A DNA stretch of 64,000 bases from CAWVSB01 sp046710535 (GTDB taxonomy: Bacteria; Pseudomonadota; Gammaproteobacteria; Pseudomonadales; CAWVSB01): assembly GCA_046710535.1 (NCBI GenBank), contig JBKEHH010000010.1:47016-111015 (forward strand). The letters are read 5' to 3'. The position numbers and the translations under genes were made by a program. Position 1 is the first letter of the stretch; each line of letters opens with the position of its first letter. Below the pieces are notes generated by a model. The model did no database searches and was not told the DNA's origin. It saw only the letters and a list, made by a program, of their open reading frames with translations. This document shows, one piece after another, positions 1-7,549 of the stretch.

Positions 1-1
1 T

Positions 2-166
2 CGCTTTGAAATAGCGGAAAATCTACTAACGAATAGTGACAACCCTTTGACGTATATCGCCCAGAGGCTTTGTTTTAATGATTTAAGTGCGTTTTCAAAA
101 GCCTTTAAAAAGAAATATGGGGTATCAGCCCGCGAATGGAGGAGCACACATCAGCAACACAGATAA
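2..166 (+). CDS. AraC-family transcriptional regulator, C-terminal fragment (5' end outside window)
   Basis: The open frame enters from the left edge and runs 54 codons to TAA. The peptide contains LTYIAQRLCFNDLSAFSKAF followed by KKKYGVSAREWR. This is the second helix-turn-helix and the end of an AraC/XylS DNA-binding domain, with the usual pattern of hydrophobic core, F-S-x-A-F-K-x-x-x-G and P/A-x-x-(F/W)-R. It would bind DNA as a transcriptional regulator in the cytoplasm. The sensing domain and therefore the effector lie outside the window. It is the only plus-strand gene before position 19319. Confidence 0.85.
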   Translation, partial: RFEIAENLLTNSDNPLTYIAQRLCFNDLSAFSKAFKKKYGVSAREWRSTHQQHR

Positions 167-370
167 AGTATCGACGTTTATCAACTCGATCGACAATACT
201 CACAAGAGTATTGGCAAGTTAATCTACCTTAGCCAAGTAAGTCTATACTTAAATTTCAGACTACTGCCCTTCCCCAATTTTTAAACGCATCTTCCCTAAG
301 ATTTCGATGATGGATAGCTGGAATTAAATGTAATCCACGATCAAATAAATCACTAACTAACAGACAATAA

Positions 371-469
371 AAAACCCGTATCTTTCGATGCAGGGTTTTA
401 TATTTGGTGGAGCCTAGCGGGATTATTCGGCGCAAGCGCCTCACCCCTTTGGGGTCGCCCTGATGGGCG
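371..469 (-). repeat. tRNA-Ala-tail repeat, copy 1, with terminator and three hairpins
   Basis: Positions 405-423 equal the last 19 nt of the tRNA-Ala at 821-896, including CCA, on the minus strand. Beyond the shared tail the sequence leaves the tRNA and forms three adjacent hairpins: GGCGCAAGCGCC (429-440), ACCCC/GGGGT (443-455) and CGCCC/GGGCG (456-469). Downstream of the tail on the minus strand is a terminator-like stem (371-377 with 393-399). No intact tRNA can be folded here. The same arrangement recurs at 621-716. It could be a tRNA-derived repeat or the scar of elements that integrate at tRNA 3' ends. Confidence 0.75.
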
Positions 470-507
470 ATCAAAATTGCTGCGCAATGTTTGTGTAACC
501 GCTTTGT

Positions 508-582
508 GGAATACATCCATGTATTCCATCCTTCGGATCATCATATTTCATATGATTGACTAAAATTGCTCCTAGCAATTTT
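508..582. repeat. Two further inverted repeats between the tRNA-tail copies
   Basis: GGAATACATCCATGTATTCC (508-527) is a hairpin with a 9-bp stem. AAAATTGC/GCAATTTT (562-569 with 575-582) is an 8-bp stem with a 5-nt loop. No convincing ORF occupies 167-820. The stretch is an array of hairpins rather than coding DNA. Confidence 0.6.
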
Positions 583-620
583 ATCAGCGGTTCAGCTCAT
601 TAACATTCGCCCAAATAAAA

Positions 621-716
621 ACCCCACATCTTTCGATGCAGGGTTTGTATTTGGTGGAGCCTAGCGGGATTATTCGGCGCAAGCGCCTCTCCCCGTTGGG
701 GTCGCCCTGATGGGCG
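621..716 (-). repeat. tRNA-Ala-tail repeat, copy 2
   Basis: This is a near-exact second copy of the unit at 371-469. The tRNA 3' tail is at 652-670, followed by GGCGCAAGCGCC (676-687), CCCC/GGGG (691-701) and CGCCC/GGGCG (703-716). The terminator-like segment containing TCTTTCGATGCAGGGTTT is shared with copy 1. After 716 the sequence continues GCTCTGCGTCGCTGCGCTCC, which resembles the CTCGCTACGCTC core found inserted in the IS6-like transposase near 62000. Confidence 0.75.
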
Positions 717-782
717 CTCTGCGTCGCTGCGCTCCTTGTGAACCGAGAGCTTAAACTCCTTCCCAATAACTATCAGACAATA

Positions 783-812
783 AAAAAGCCGCACCCAAAG
801 GCACGGCTTTTT
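783..812 (-). terminator. Intrinsic terminator downstream of tRNA-Ala
   Basis: AAAAAGCCG (783-791) and CGGCTTTTT (804-812) form a 9-bp stem. Read on the minus strand it ends in a T-run just beyond the tRNA CCA end. Confidence 0.7.
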
Positions 813-820
813 CACTTGTT

Positions 821-896
821 TGGTGGAGCCTAGCGGGATCGAACCGCTGACCTCAACACTGCCAGTGTTGCGCTCTCCCAGCTGAGCTAAGGCCCC
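821..896 (-). tRNA. tRNA-Ala (anticodon GGC)
   Basis: The minus strand begins GGGGCCTTAGCTCAGCTGGG and ends GGCTCCACCA. It folds as a 76-nt tRNA with encoded CCA, a 7-bp acceptor stem, a D-arm with AGCTCAG, the anticodon loop CTGGCAG (anticodon GGC) and the T-loop GTTCGAT. It lies just downstream of gltX on the same strand, an arrangement also seen in pseudomonads. The hairpin GGCGCC/GGCGCC at 905-923 separates the two and may terminate gltX or be a processing site. Confidence 0.95.
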
Positions 897-963
897 AAAA
901 ATCAGGCGCCATTCTATGGGCGCCCTAGGGTCAAGTCAAGGCAGAATAAGCCTTTGAGACCGA

Positions 964-2448
964 TTAATTGGTCTCTAATGCGTAGTAAGCTTTTTCTAAC
1001 TTTTTCAGTTTTTTCTTACCGACGCCGCCTAATACGTCTATTGCACTGCGAAGCCGTGCTCGGCTCATATCTGGGCCTAGCAACACCATAGAATCCATCA
1101 CTGATATGGATGCTGCATTACCGGCTATGGCGATAAATAATGGGGCTAAAAACGGCTTGAGTTTTACCTCCATGCCTTCGGCAACTGACTTTAGCTCACT
1201 AAATATGTCATCGCGCTGCCAGCTGCGCATTGCTTCTAGGCGCCATAGGGCAAACTGCAGAATAGATATCACTTGATCGACTTCTTGGCCGCCACAGATA
1301 GCTTCTTCGGTAAGGTCTAACTTGCCTGACAGTAAGTATGAGCCCAGCGGCGCTAGGTCTGAAAAGGTTTCCATGCGTTGACGAGCATGAGGTAAAAACT
1401 CTAGTAAGCGGTCTTTGTTTAAGGCCCATTCGATAAGTTTGTCGGCTAGTTGCTCGTCAGTTAAGTCTTCTCGTATCCACATGCCGTTTAGCCAGCTAAG
1501 TTTTTCTACGTCAAATACGGGGCCACCGAGTGACACTCTTTGGATATCAAACTCTGCCAGCATTTCAGCGAAGGTAAACTTCTCACGCTCATCGGGCATT
1601 GACCAACCCATGCGGCCCAAATAGTTAAGCATCGCTTCAGGTAGATAACCCATACGCTGGTAATACAAAATACTGGTGGGGTTTTTACGCTTTGATAGTT
1701 TACTTTTATCAACATTGCGCAGTAGCGGCAGGTGAATAAAATCTGGCAGATCCCAACCAAAATATTGGTATAGCAAAATATGTTTGGGGGCTGAGTTAAT
1801 CCATTCTTCACCGCGAATAACGTGAGTAATTTCCATTAAGTGGTCATCAACCACATTGGCTAAATGATAGGTCGGCATGCCATCGGCTTTCATTAACACT
1901 TGCATGTCAATTTGAGTCCAGTCGATACTGATTTCACCACGCAGGCGATCGTTAAAATTACAGCTGCCTTCACGTGGTACTTTCATTCTGACTACATGGT
2001 CTTCGCCCGCCGCTTTGCGCTCGGCTACTTCATCACTGCTTAAATGCACACAATGGCCGTCATAACCCAGTTGCTGCTGATTTTCCATTTGCTCTTTACG
2101 CAAACCGTCGAGGCGCTGAGTGGTACAGAAACAACAAAAGGCATGTTCGCTATCAACTAATTGCTGCGTGTATTTGGCGTATATATCGCTGCGCTCGCTT
2201 TGGCGATAAGGCCCATGGGGGCCGCCAACATCAGGCCCTTCATCCCAATCGAGCCCTAACCAACGCAGCGCATCTAAAATAGTTTGTTCAGATTCAGGGG
2301 TAGAACGGGCTTGGTCGGTATCTTCTATGCGCAGTAAAAACTGCCCACCTTGGCTTTTGGCAAAAGCCATATTAAACAAGGCCACGTAGGCGGTGCCTAC
2401 GTGTGGGTCGCCAGTAGGTGAAGGAGCTATGCGGGTGCGCACGGTCAT
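964..2448 (-). CDS. gltX: Glutamyl-tRNA synthetase
   Basis: Charges tRNA-Glu with glutamate in the cytoplasm using ATP. The 494-residue product has the usual length for bacterial GltX. It begins TRIAPSPTGDPHVGTAYVAL, which carries the HIGH-type class I signature (HVGT), and has KLSKR near residue 255 as the KMSKS-type loop. The anticodon-binding helical region follows. Between the two signatures it has CFCCT and other cysteines of the Zn-binding insert region, incompletely conserved. The ATG is the first in frame and the gene is followed on its strand by tRNA-Ala. No close upstream partner; the next gene upstream on the same strand is a pseudogene. Confidence 0.96.
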   Translation of the reverse strand: MTVRTRIAPSPTGDPHVGTAYVALFNMAFAKSQGGQFLLRIEDTDQARSTPESEQTILDALRWLGLDWDEGPDVGGPHGPYRQSERSDIYAKYTQQLVDSEHAFCCFCTTQRLDGLRKEQMENQQQLGYDGHCVHLSSDEVAERKAAGEDHVVRMKVPREGSCNFNDRLRGEISIDWTQIDMQVLMKADGMPTYHLANVVDDHLMEITHVIRGEEWINSAPKHILLYQYFGWDLPDFIHLPLLRNVDKSKLSKRKNPTSILYYQRMGYLPEAMLNYLGRMGWSMPDEREKFTFAEMLAEFDIQRVSLGGPVFDVEKLSWLNGMWIREDLTDEQLADKLIEWALNKDRLLEFLPHARQRMETFSDLAPLGSYLLSGKLDLTEEAICGGQEVDQVISILQFALWRLEAMRSWQRDDIFSELKSVAEGMEVKLKPFLAPLFIAIAGNAASISVMDSMVLLGPDMSRARLRSAIDVLGGVGKKKLKKLEKAYYALETN

Positions 2449-2589
2449 TCTGGTATATCTCCGAAATGGACTAAAATAATTAGCCGAATTATACGCATAG
2501 CCAGCTCACAACTCACGTCTAATATTTAGCTGTAAGCCAGAGGTCACAAAGACCCCGCCGGGCCTTTTACAAAAACATTGGCAATAGCT

Positions 2590-3488
2590 TTATAAGTAAC
2601 TGACACCGGTCATTTGTTCTGACAACTGCCAAAGCTGCTGCGCTTGTTTACTATTTTTACGCTCGCCTGTTATTTTTATTGACGGGCCAGAGGTTTGACG
2701 ACGACGTGAAGGCCCGTAATAGCCGCCTCTGTCAGAAGATGGATCGGTGGCGGCCTGCAAAGTTGGCCATGCGCCCTGTTCGGCGGTATTAAATAAAAAC
2801 TTAACTAACGGCTCAGCGATTGAAATCCAGCCTGGCAAATAGCGCGACAATTCGGTGGTTGCCACACCAGGATGACAAGCGATCGATATGCACTGTGCCC
2901 CGGCTTTTCCCAAGCGTTGATCAAGCTCGGCTGAATACATCAAGTTGGTAAGCTTGCTCATGCAGCAGCGTTGCATAGCTTCGTAGCCGTGGTCAGCATT
3001 GACGTCATCAAACAGTATTTTGTCGCTGTTGGCGGCAAGACTGCTGGTATTGATAATCCGTGCGCCACAACAGTGAATCATTTTGTCTAACAACAAACCC
3101 GTTAATGCAAAGGGGTCCAAATGATTAATCCCAAACTGAGATTCAAAGCCGTCGGTGGTGCGCTCTCACGGCGGCACCATAATGCCAGCGTTGTTAATCA
3201 ATAAATCTAGCTTATCTAGGCCGCTAAGTTCGCTAATTGCACGTTTAACACTGCTTAGTCATCTAGACTTAAGGTGATTGACTACACGTCAGCAGCAGGC
3301 GCTGCTGCTTGAATTGCCGCGACTGCTACTTTTACTTTATCAACATTACGACAAGCTATAATTACCCGCGCATTATTTGTAGCCAGAACTTTTGCGGCTT
3401 AAAAACCAAAGCCAGTATTTGCTCCGGTAATAAGGGCTACTTTGCCCACCATATTTAGTACATTTTTAGCTGTGAAACCTGCACTCAT
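2590..3488 (-). pseudogene. Short-chain dehydrogenase/reductase (retinol dehydrogenase-like), degraded
   Basis: From an ATG at 3488 the minus strand reads MSAGFTAKNVLNMVGKVALI then TGANTGFGF, the Rossmann TGxxxGxG motif. A TAA at 3399-3401 stops it. The homology continues (VIIACRNVDKV, then NNAGIMVPP) through more stops and a frameshift, and is open again only for the last 176 codons (2590-3120). The normal active-site YxxxK, usually Y-G-Q-S-K-L-A-N-L in this branch, reads CCMSKLTNL, so the catalytic tyrosine is also lost. The 3' half could be expressed as a fragment but cannot bind NAD(P). It was probably an oxidoreductase of the WW-domain oxidoreductase/retinol dehydrogenase type. Confidence 0.85.
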
Positions 3489-3520
3489 AGTGACCACCGT
3501 TTTTATTATGAGTAATAATA

Positions 3521-3772
3521 CTAAGCTTGGCTTTTCTTTAATGGCAGCCAATGGACGAAGCCAAATACTAGGGTGTGAAGAAAATGACCGGCCATTGGTC
3601 CTGGCGATGCTTTAAGCACTTTGTAAACCATAAAAAACTCAAACAGGTGCACAACTAGCAAGCCAATAAATAACCATTCAACAATAGTAACTAATATGGT
3701 GGAGTTAAATACTGCTGAGGCAATTGCCATTAATCCATAAACCGCCAAAGCCTGCCATTTCGTTGTTGTCAT
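3521..3772 (-). CDS. Small integral membrane protein, DUF1145-like
   Basis: The 83-residue product has about three hydrophobic segments: near residues 8-24, 27-48, and a weaker one around 63-75. These are joined by short loops, with FMVYKVLKASPGPM between the second and third. Such a pattern fits small uncharacterised inner-membrane proteins of the DUF1145 kind in gammaproteobacteria; this assignment is tentative. It lies 32 nt upstream of the decayed dehydrogenase, same strand, and may have shared a transcript with it. No function can be given. Confidence 0.6.
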   Translation of the reverse strand: MTTTKWQALAVYGLMAIASAVFNSTILVTIVEWLFIGLLVVHLFEFFMVYKVLKASPGPMAGHFLHTLVFGFVHWLPLKKSQA

Positions 3773-3877
3773 ATAATCACTCTATTTATAAGTTTATTGT
3801 TAAACCATATTAACGACTGGCCCTACAGTGCACAACGATTTAACTGTCCAATATCGTTCACTTTATTGTTGTCCATA

Positions 3878-3900
3878 AAAAAGCCCGCTTGGTCGCGGGC
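3878..3900 (-). terminator. Intrinsic terminator of the nrdJa-nrdJb operon
   Basis: On the minus strand GCCCGC-GACCAA-GCGGGC is followed by TTTTTTAT, 25 nt after the nrdJb stop codon. Confidence 0.85.
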
Positions 3901-3924
3901 TTTGGTTACTTAAGGCAAACAGTT

Positions 3925-4614
3925 TTAATTACACTTAGAGTCGCCGCAGTTAAGACAGGTAACACAGCCGTCCATCATGATTTTAGCCTTGGTATTACAC
4001 TTAACGCACATCTGAGCCGTTGATGGAAACTCACCGCCGTCGTCAACTACCGCGTCTGCTTTTTCATGAGCTTCATATTCAGCGCGCTTAGCAGCGATTA
4101 GCTTTTTCTGTCCTTCATCTAAGCCAACTGAGGTTAACAATCCGATCACTTGTAAATGGTTTTCAATCACATAGCCAATTTCAGCAACCATTGATGGCAT
4201 GAAGCGACCACCTTTTTTAAAGTAACCACCTTGGGGATCAAATACTGCCTTCATTTCATCGACTAAGAAAGTCACGTCGCCGCCCTTTCTAAATACCGCA
4301 GACATTACCCGCGTTAGCGCCACAATCCATTGATAGTGGTCTAAGTTTTTAGAGTTGATGAATACTTCAAATGGGCGACGCAGTTCATGCTCAGTGCCTT
4401 GATTCAAAATAATGTCGTTAATAGTAATATAAAGCGCATGCTCTGAAACAGGCGTTTTGATTTTATAAGTAGAGCCGTGCAACATCTCAGGACGATCTAC
4501 TTTCTCATGCATGTGCACAATATCAGCAGTTTTCTGCTCTTCTACTGCGAGTGCTGGCTCGTCGTTTTTAACAACTTTGTAGCCGGTTATTTCACTATCT
4601 ATTTTAATAGCCAT
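3925..4614 (-). CDS. nrdJb: Class II ribonucleotide reductase, small C-terminal chain NrdJb
   Basis: Second polypeptide of the B12-dependent (class II) ribonucleotide reductase that makes dNTPs. The 229-residue protein holds a TSCPD-type domain (ITINDIILNQGTEHELRRPF and the following RVMSAVFRKGGDV region). It ends with a zinc-ribbon-like cysteine cluster, CVKCNTKAKIMMDGCVTCLNCG, presumably carrying the redox cysteines that re-reduce the active site. In most bacteria this part is fused to NrdJ; a split NrdJa/NrdJb is known from Pseudomonas aeruginosa. It starts 40 nt after nrdJa on the same strand, so the two form an operon ending at the terminator at 3878-3900. Confidence 0.9.
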   Translation of the reverse strand: MAIKIDSEITGYKVVKNDEPALAVEEQKTADIVHMHEKVDRPEMLHGSTYKIKTPVSEHALYITINDIILNQGTEHELRRPFEVFINSKNLDHYQWIVALTRVMSAVFRKGGDVTFLVDEMKAVFDPQGGYFKKGGRFMPSMVAEIGYVIENHLQVIGLLTSVGLDEGQKKLIAAKRAEYEAHEKADAVVDDGGEFPSTAQMCVKCNTKAKIMMDGCVTCLNCGDSKCN

Positions 4615-4654
4615 TGTTATCTCTCTCGTGTCCCTTGTTGCTATACGGGCAGCT

Positions 4655-6802
4655 TTAAAGCTTACCGTAATAGCCTTCTTTTAATGCGTCGAATAGGTTG
4701 GCCGCAGTGTGCGTTTCACCGTCATATTCAATCTCTTCGTTACCTTTAACATCAATGCTTGAACCATCGGCTAAAGCAAACTGATAGGTAGTATTTTCTA
4801 GATCGGACTCTTTTACTAATACACCTTGGAATGCTTCAGGGTTAAAGCGGAAAGTAGTGCAACCTTTCAAACCTTTCTCGTAGGCATAAAGATAAATATC
4901 TTTAAAGTCTTCGTAGTTATAGTCAGTTGGTACGTTAGCTGTTTTAGAAATAGATGAATCAATCCATTTTTGTGAAGCGGCTTGCACGTCTACATGCTGT
5001 TTAGGATGAATATCGTCAGCGCTGATAAAGTAATCAGGTAACTTAGTTTCTTCATCAGTGGCAAACGGCATTGCTTTGGCGTTAATCAATTCACGGTAAG
5101 CCAACAACTCATAAGAGAAAACATCGACTTTCTCTTTAGCCTTACGGCCTTCACGAATTACGTTACGTGAATAGTGATGGGCAAAGCTTGGTTCAATACC
5201 GTTACTGGCATTGTTAGCCAGTGATAAAGAAATAGTGCCTGTAGGTGCAATAGACGAGTGATGACTAAAGCGAGCACCCTTCTCTGCTAGGGCTTCACAT
5301 AGCTCGGGCTCTACTTCAGCAACACGTTGCATATAGCGGCTGTATTTAGCATGCAACACACTACCTTTTACTTTGTCGCCAACTTTAATACCGTCAGTGC
5401 CCATTTCAGGTCGCTTGCGCATCATGTCAGGAGTTACTTCAAATTCTTCGTTCATTATCGGCGCTGGGCCTTTTTCTTCAGACAACTCAAGCGCTGCCTT
5501 CCAGCCAGTAACTGCAAGTTCTTGGCTTACTTTTTCAGTGAACTCTAACGAGCCGTCGTCACCGTATTGCATGCGCAAACAGGCAAGAGTTGAACCTAAA
5601 CCTAGAAAGCCCATACCGTGCCGACGCTTGCTGATAATTTCATGGCGCTGCTGTTCTAATGGCAAACCATTAATTTCAACGACGTTGTCTAGCATTCTGG
5701 TGAAAATAGACACCACTTCGCGGAATTTCTCCCAGTCAAAAACAGCATTTTCGGTAAATGGCTCGTTAACAAAACGGGTTAAGTTAACCGAACCCAACAA
5801 ACAGCTACCATAAGGTGGCAATGGCTGTTCACCACATGGGTTGGTTGCACGAATATCTTCGCAGAACCAGTTGTTGTTCATCTCATTCACTTTATCGATC
5901 AGGATGAAGCCAGGCTCAGCAAAATCATAGGTAGATGCCATGATGACATTCCACAATTTAGACGCCTTAATCGTTTGGTAAACGCGACAGGCGACTAAGC
6001 CATCATCATTGACGATGTCGTTGTCACCGGCTTGCATTTCACGCCAAACAACTTGCTCAGGGCTTTCCATGTCAACATCTTCAAGTTCAGACTGTGACAA
6101 AGGGAAAGAGAATGCCCAGTCGGTGTCGTTCTTAACTGCCTGCATAAACTCTTCAGTAATTAGCAATGACAAGTTGAATTGACGCAGACGGCCGTCTTCA
6201 CGCTTGGCTTTGATAAATTCGATTGCATCAGGGTGAGCAATGTCAAAGGTAGCCATTTGGGCACCACGACGACCACCAGCTGAAGACACGGTAAAACACA
6301 TTTTGTCGAAGATATCCATGAACGACAATGGTCCAGACGTATATGCACCGGCACCTGACACATACGCGCCTTTAGGTCGCAGCGTTGAATATTCATAACC
6401 AATACCACAACCCGCTTTTAGAGTTAGCCCAGCTTCAAGGTTACGGTTCAAAATGCCATGCATTGAATCAGGAATAGTACCCGAGACAGTACAGTTAATA
6501 GTCGAGGTTGCAGGCTTATGCGCTAAGGCACCAGCATTTGACGTAATACGGCCAGCGGGAATAGCGCCATGGCGCAGTGCCCATAAAAACTTCTCATGCC
6601 ATTCTTGGCGTTTTTCTTCTGTTTCTTCAACATCAGATAACGCTTTAGCAACTCGTGCGTAGGTTGCATCTATGTCCGTATCCACGGCGTTACCCGCTTT
6701 GTCTTTCAAGCGATACTTCTTATCCCAAATATCAAACGATGCCGCTTGTAGGGGAATTTCTTTCATTTCGTTCGGTGATTTAGCCAATTCTAAACGCGTC
6801 AT
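4655..6802 (-). CDS. nrdJa: Adenosylcobalamin-dependent (class II) ribonucleoside-diphosphate reductase, catalytic chain NrdJa
   Basis: Reduces ribonucleotides to deoxyribonucleotides with adenosylcobalamin as radical source and works with or without oxygen. The 715-residue chain has the N-terminal region ending in ITSNAGALA, then TSTINCTVSGTIPDSM carrying the first active-site cysteine, and NPCGEQPLPPYGSCLLGSVN, the finger-loop motif with the radical cysteine and glutamate. SIAPTGTISL is the phosphate-binding loop. The chain stops where the TSCPD/zinc-ribbon part would begin; that part is the next gene, nrdJb. Two NrdR-like boxes lie upstream (6928-6984), so repression by NrdR is likely. Confidence 0.95.
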   Translation of the reverse strand: MTRLELAKSPNEMKEIPLQAASFDIWDKKYRLKDKAGNAVDTDIDATYARVAKALSDVEETEEKRQEWHEKFLWALRHGAIPAGRITSNAGALAHKPATSTINCTVSGTIPDSMHGILNRNLEAGLTLKAGCGIGYEYSTLRPKGAYVSGAGAYTSGPLSFMDIFDKMCFTVSSAGGRRGAQMATFDIAHPDAIEFIKAKREDGRLRQFNLSLLITEEFMQAVKNDTDWAFSFPLSQSELEDVDMESPEQVVWREMQAGDNDIVNDDGLVACRVYQTIKASKLWNVIMASTYDFAEPGFILIDKVNEMNNNWFCEDIRATNPCGEQPLPPYGSCLLGSVNLTRFVNEPFTENAVFDWEKFREVVSIFTRMLDNVVEINGLPLEQQRHEIISKRRHGMGFLGLGSTLACLRMQYGDDGSLEFTEKVSQELAVTGWKAALELSEEKGPAPIMNEEFEVTPDMMRKRPEMGTDGIKVGDKVKGSVLHAKYSRYMQRVAEVEPELCEALAEKGARFSHHSSIAPTGTISLSLANNASNGIEPSFAHHYSRNVIREGRKAKEKVDVFSYELLAYRELINAKAMPFATDEETKLPDYFISADDIHPKQHVDVQAASQKWIDSSISKTANVPTDYNYEDFKDIYLYAYEKGLKGCTTFRFNPEAFQGVLVKESDLENTTYQFALADGSSIDVKGNEEIEYDGETHTAANLFDALKEGYYGKL

Positions 6803-6927
6803 TTGTCAGGTTCCTATCAGGACTTTTTGTCTATATGTTTTTTGTATTAATAATCTATATACGTAGGCATAAACGCATTAACTGATGTCAAAACATCAAT
6901 TTAACGCCGCCAATATGGAAAAGTCTA

Positions 6928-6943
6928 ACACAAGATGTAGTGT
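6928..6943 (-). promoter_or_regulatory. nrdJa: NrdR box 1
   Basis: ACACAAGATGTAGTGT agrees at 14 of 16 positions with the known NrdR-box consensus acaCwAtATaTwGtgt and is itself nearly palindromic. It lies 126 nt upstream of the nrdJa start. Confidence 0.75.
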
Positions 6944-6968
6944 TTAAAAGTGCAAATTTAGAATATTT

Positions 6969-6984
6969 ACACTATATGTAGATA
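6969..6984 (-). promoter_or_regulatory. nrdJa: NrdR box 2
   Basis: ACACTATATGTAGATA agrees at about 12 of 16 positions with the NrdR consensus. Its centre is 41 bp from box 1, close to four helical turns, as expected for paired boxes bound cooperatively. Confidence 0.65.
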
Positions 6985-7116
6985 TTGGCCCATTTTAAAG
7001 TCTAGGCCTAATTTTAGAAAATCCAATAGAATCAATAAGATATATTGATTAGCTCTACGCTATATAAAGTTAAAAAATATTATTTAAAAACAAGAAGCCC
7101 TTACCGAAACCAATAC

Positions 7117-7198
7117 GCATTAGCATTAGCATTAGCATTAGCATTAGCATTAGCATTAGCATTAGCATTAGCATTAGCATTAGCATTAGCATTAGCAT
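7117..7198. repeat. Hexanucleotide microsatellite (GCATTA) x13 plus GCAT
   Basis: Thirteen perfect tandem copies of GCATTA run from 7117 to 7194, followed by GCAT. The array is intergenic, 22 nt beyond the stop of the SPOR-domain gene and about 315 nt upstream of nrdJa, outside both reading frames. Perfect arrays of this length are expected to vary in copy number by slipped-strand mispairing. The rest of 6803-7220 holds only the two NrdR boxes. Confidence 0.95.
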
Positions 7199-7220
7199 AA
7201 AATAAAGACACTGCGTCCGC

Positions 7221-7520
7221 TTAATTATAACGACGCATTAACTCGCGTGGCTTTTCTTTAATCCAACTGTCAAAGCCCAACAACTCTTCATAACGACGAG
7301 CAATGACTTTAAGCTCAGCTTTGGATTGGGCGTAGGGACCAACCACAATATGATACTCGACTCGACCATTATTAGCGCGCTGGTAATACTTAATATATGA
7401 ACCGCCAATGTTAAATTTGGCTAGCTGATTTTTCGCCTGCTGGCTGTCGAAATAAGTCGCCAACTGAATAAATGAGTCTGAACCATCACTTGGGCAAACT
7501 TCAAGATGAATGAGAGTCAC
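7221..7520 (-). CDS. SPOR-domain-like protein, last gene of the fimbrial operon
   Basis: The 99-residue product reads SFIQLATYFDSQQAKNQLAK early and YHIVVGPYAQSKAELKVIAR later. This is the beta-alpha-beta pattern of a SPOR domain (Q-x-A-x-F near the start, then V-x-V-G-P-[FY] and a second helix). SPOR domains bind denuded septal peptidoglycan. The start is a GTG with the Shine-Dalgarno-like CTGAGGT 7 nt before it; no ATG exists upstream and a TGA closes the frame. No signal peptide is visible, so an envelope location is unproven. It lies 29 nt after the usher stop, suggesting co-transcription with the fimbrial genes. Confidence 0.65.
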   Translation of the reverse strand: MTLIHLEVCPSDGSDSFIQLATYFDSQQAKNQLAKFNIGGSYIKYYQRANNGRVEYHIVVGPYAQSKAELKVIARRYEELLGFDSWIKEKPRELMRRYN

Positions 7521-7549
7521 GTTAACCTCAGGCCCAGAAGACGAAGCGA

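Noticed and set aside
371..716. Two additional tRNA genes
   Set aside because: Only the last 19 nt match a tRNA; the rest cannot make D, anticodon and acceptor arms.
7117..7198. CRISPR-like array
   Set aside because: The 6-bp units are directly joined with no spacers.
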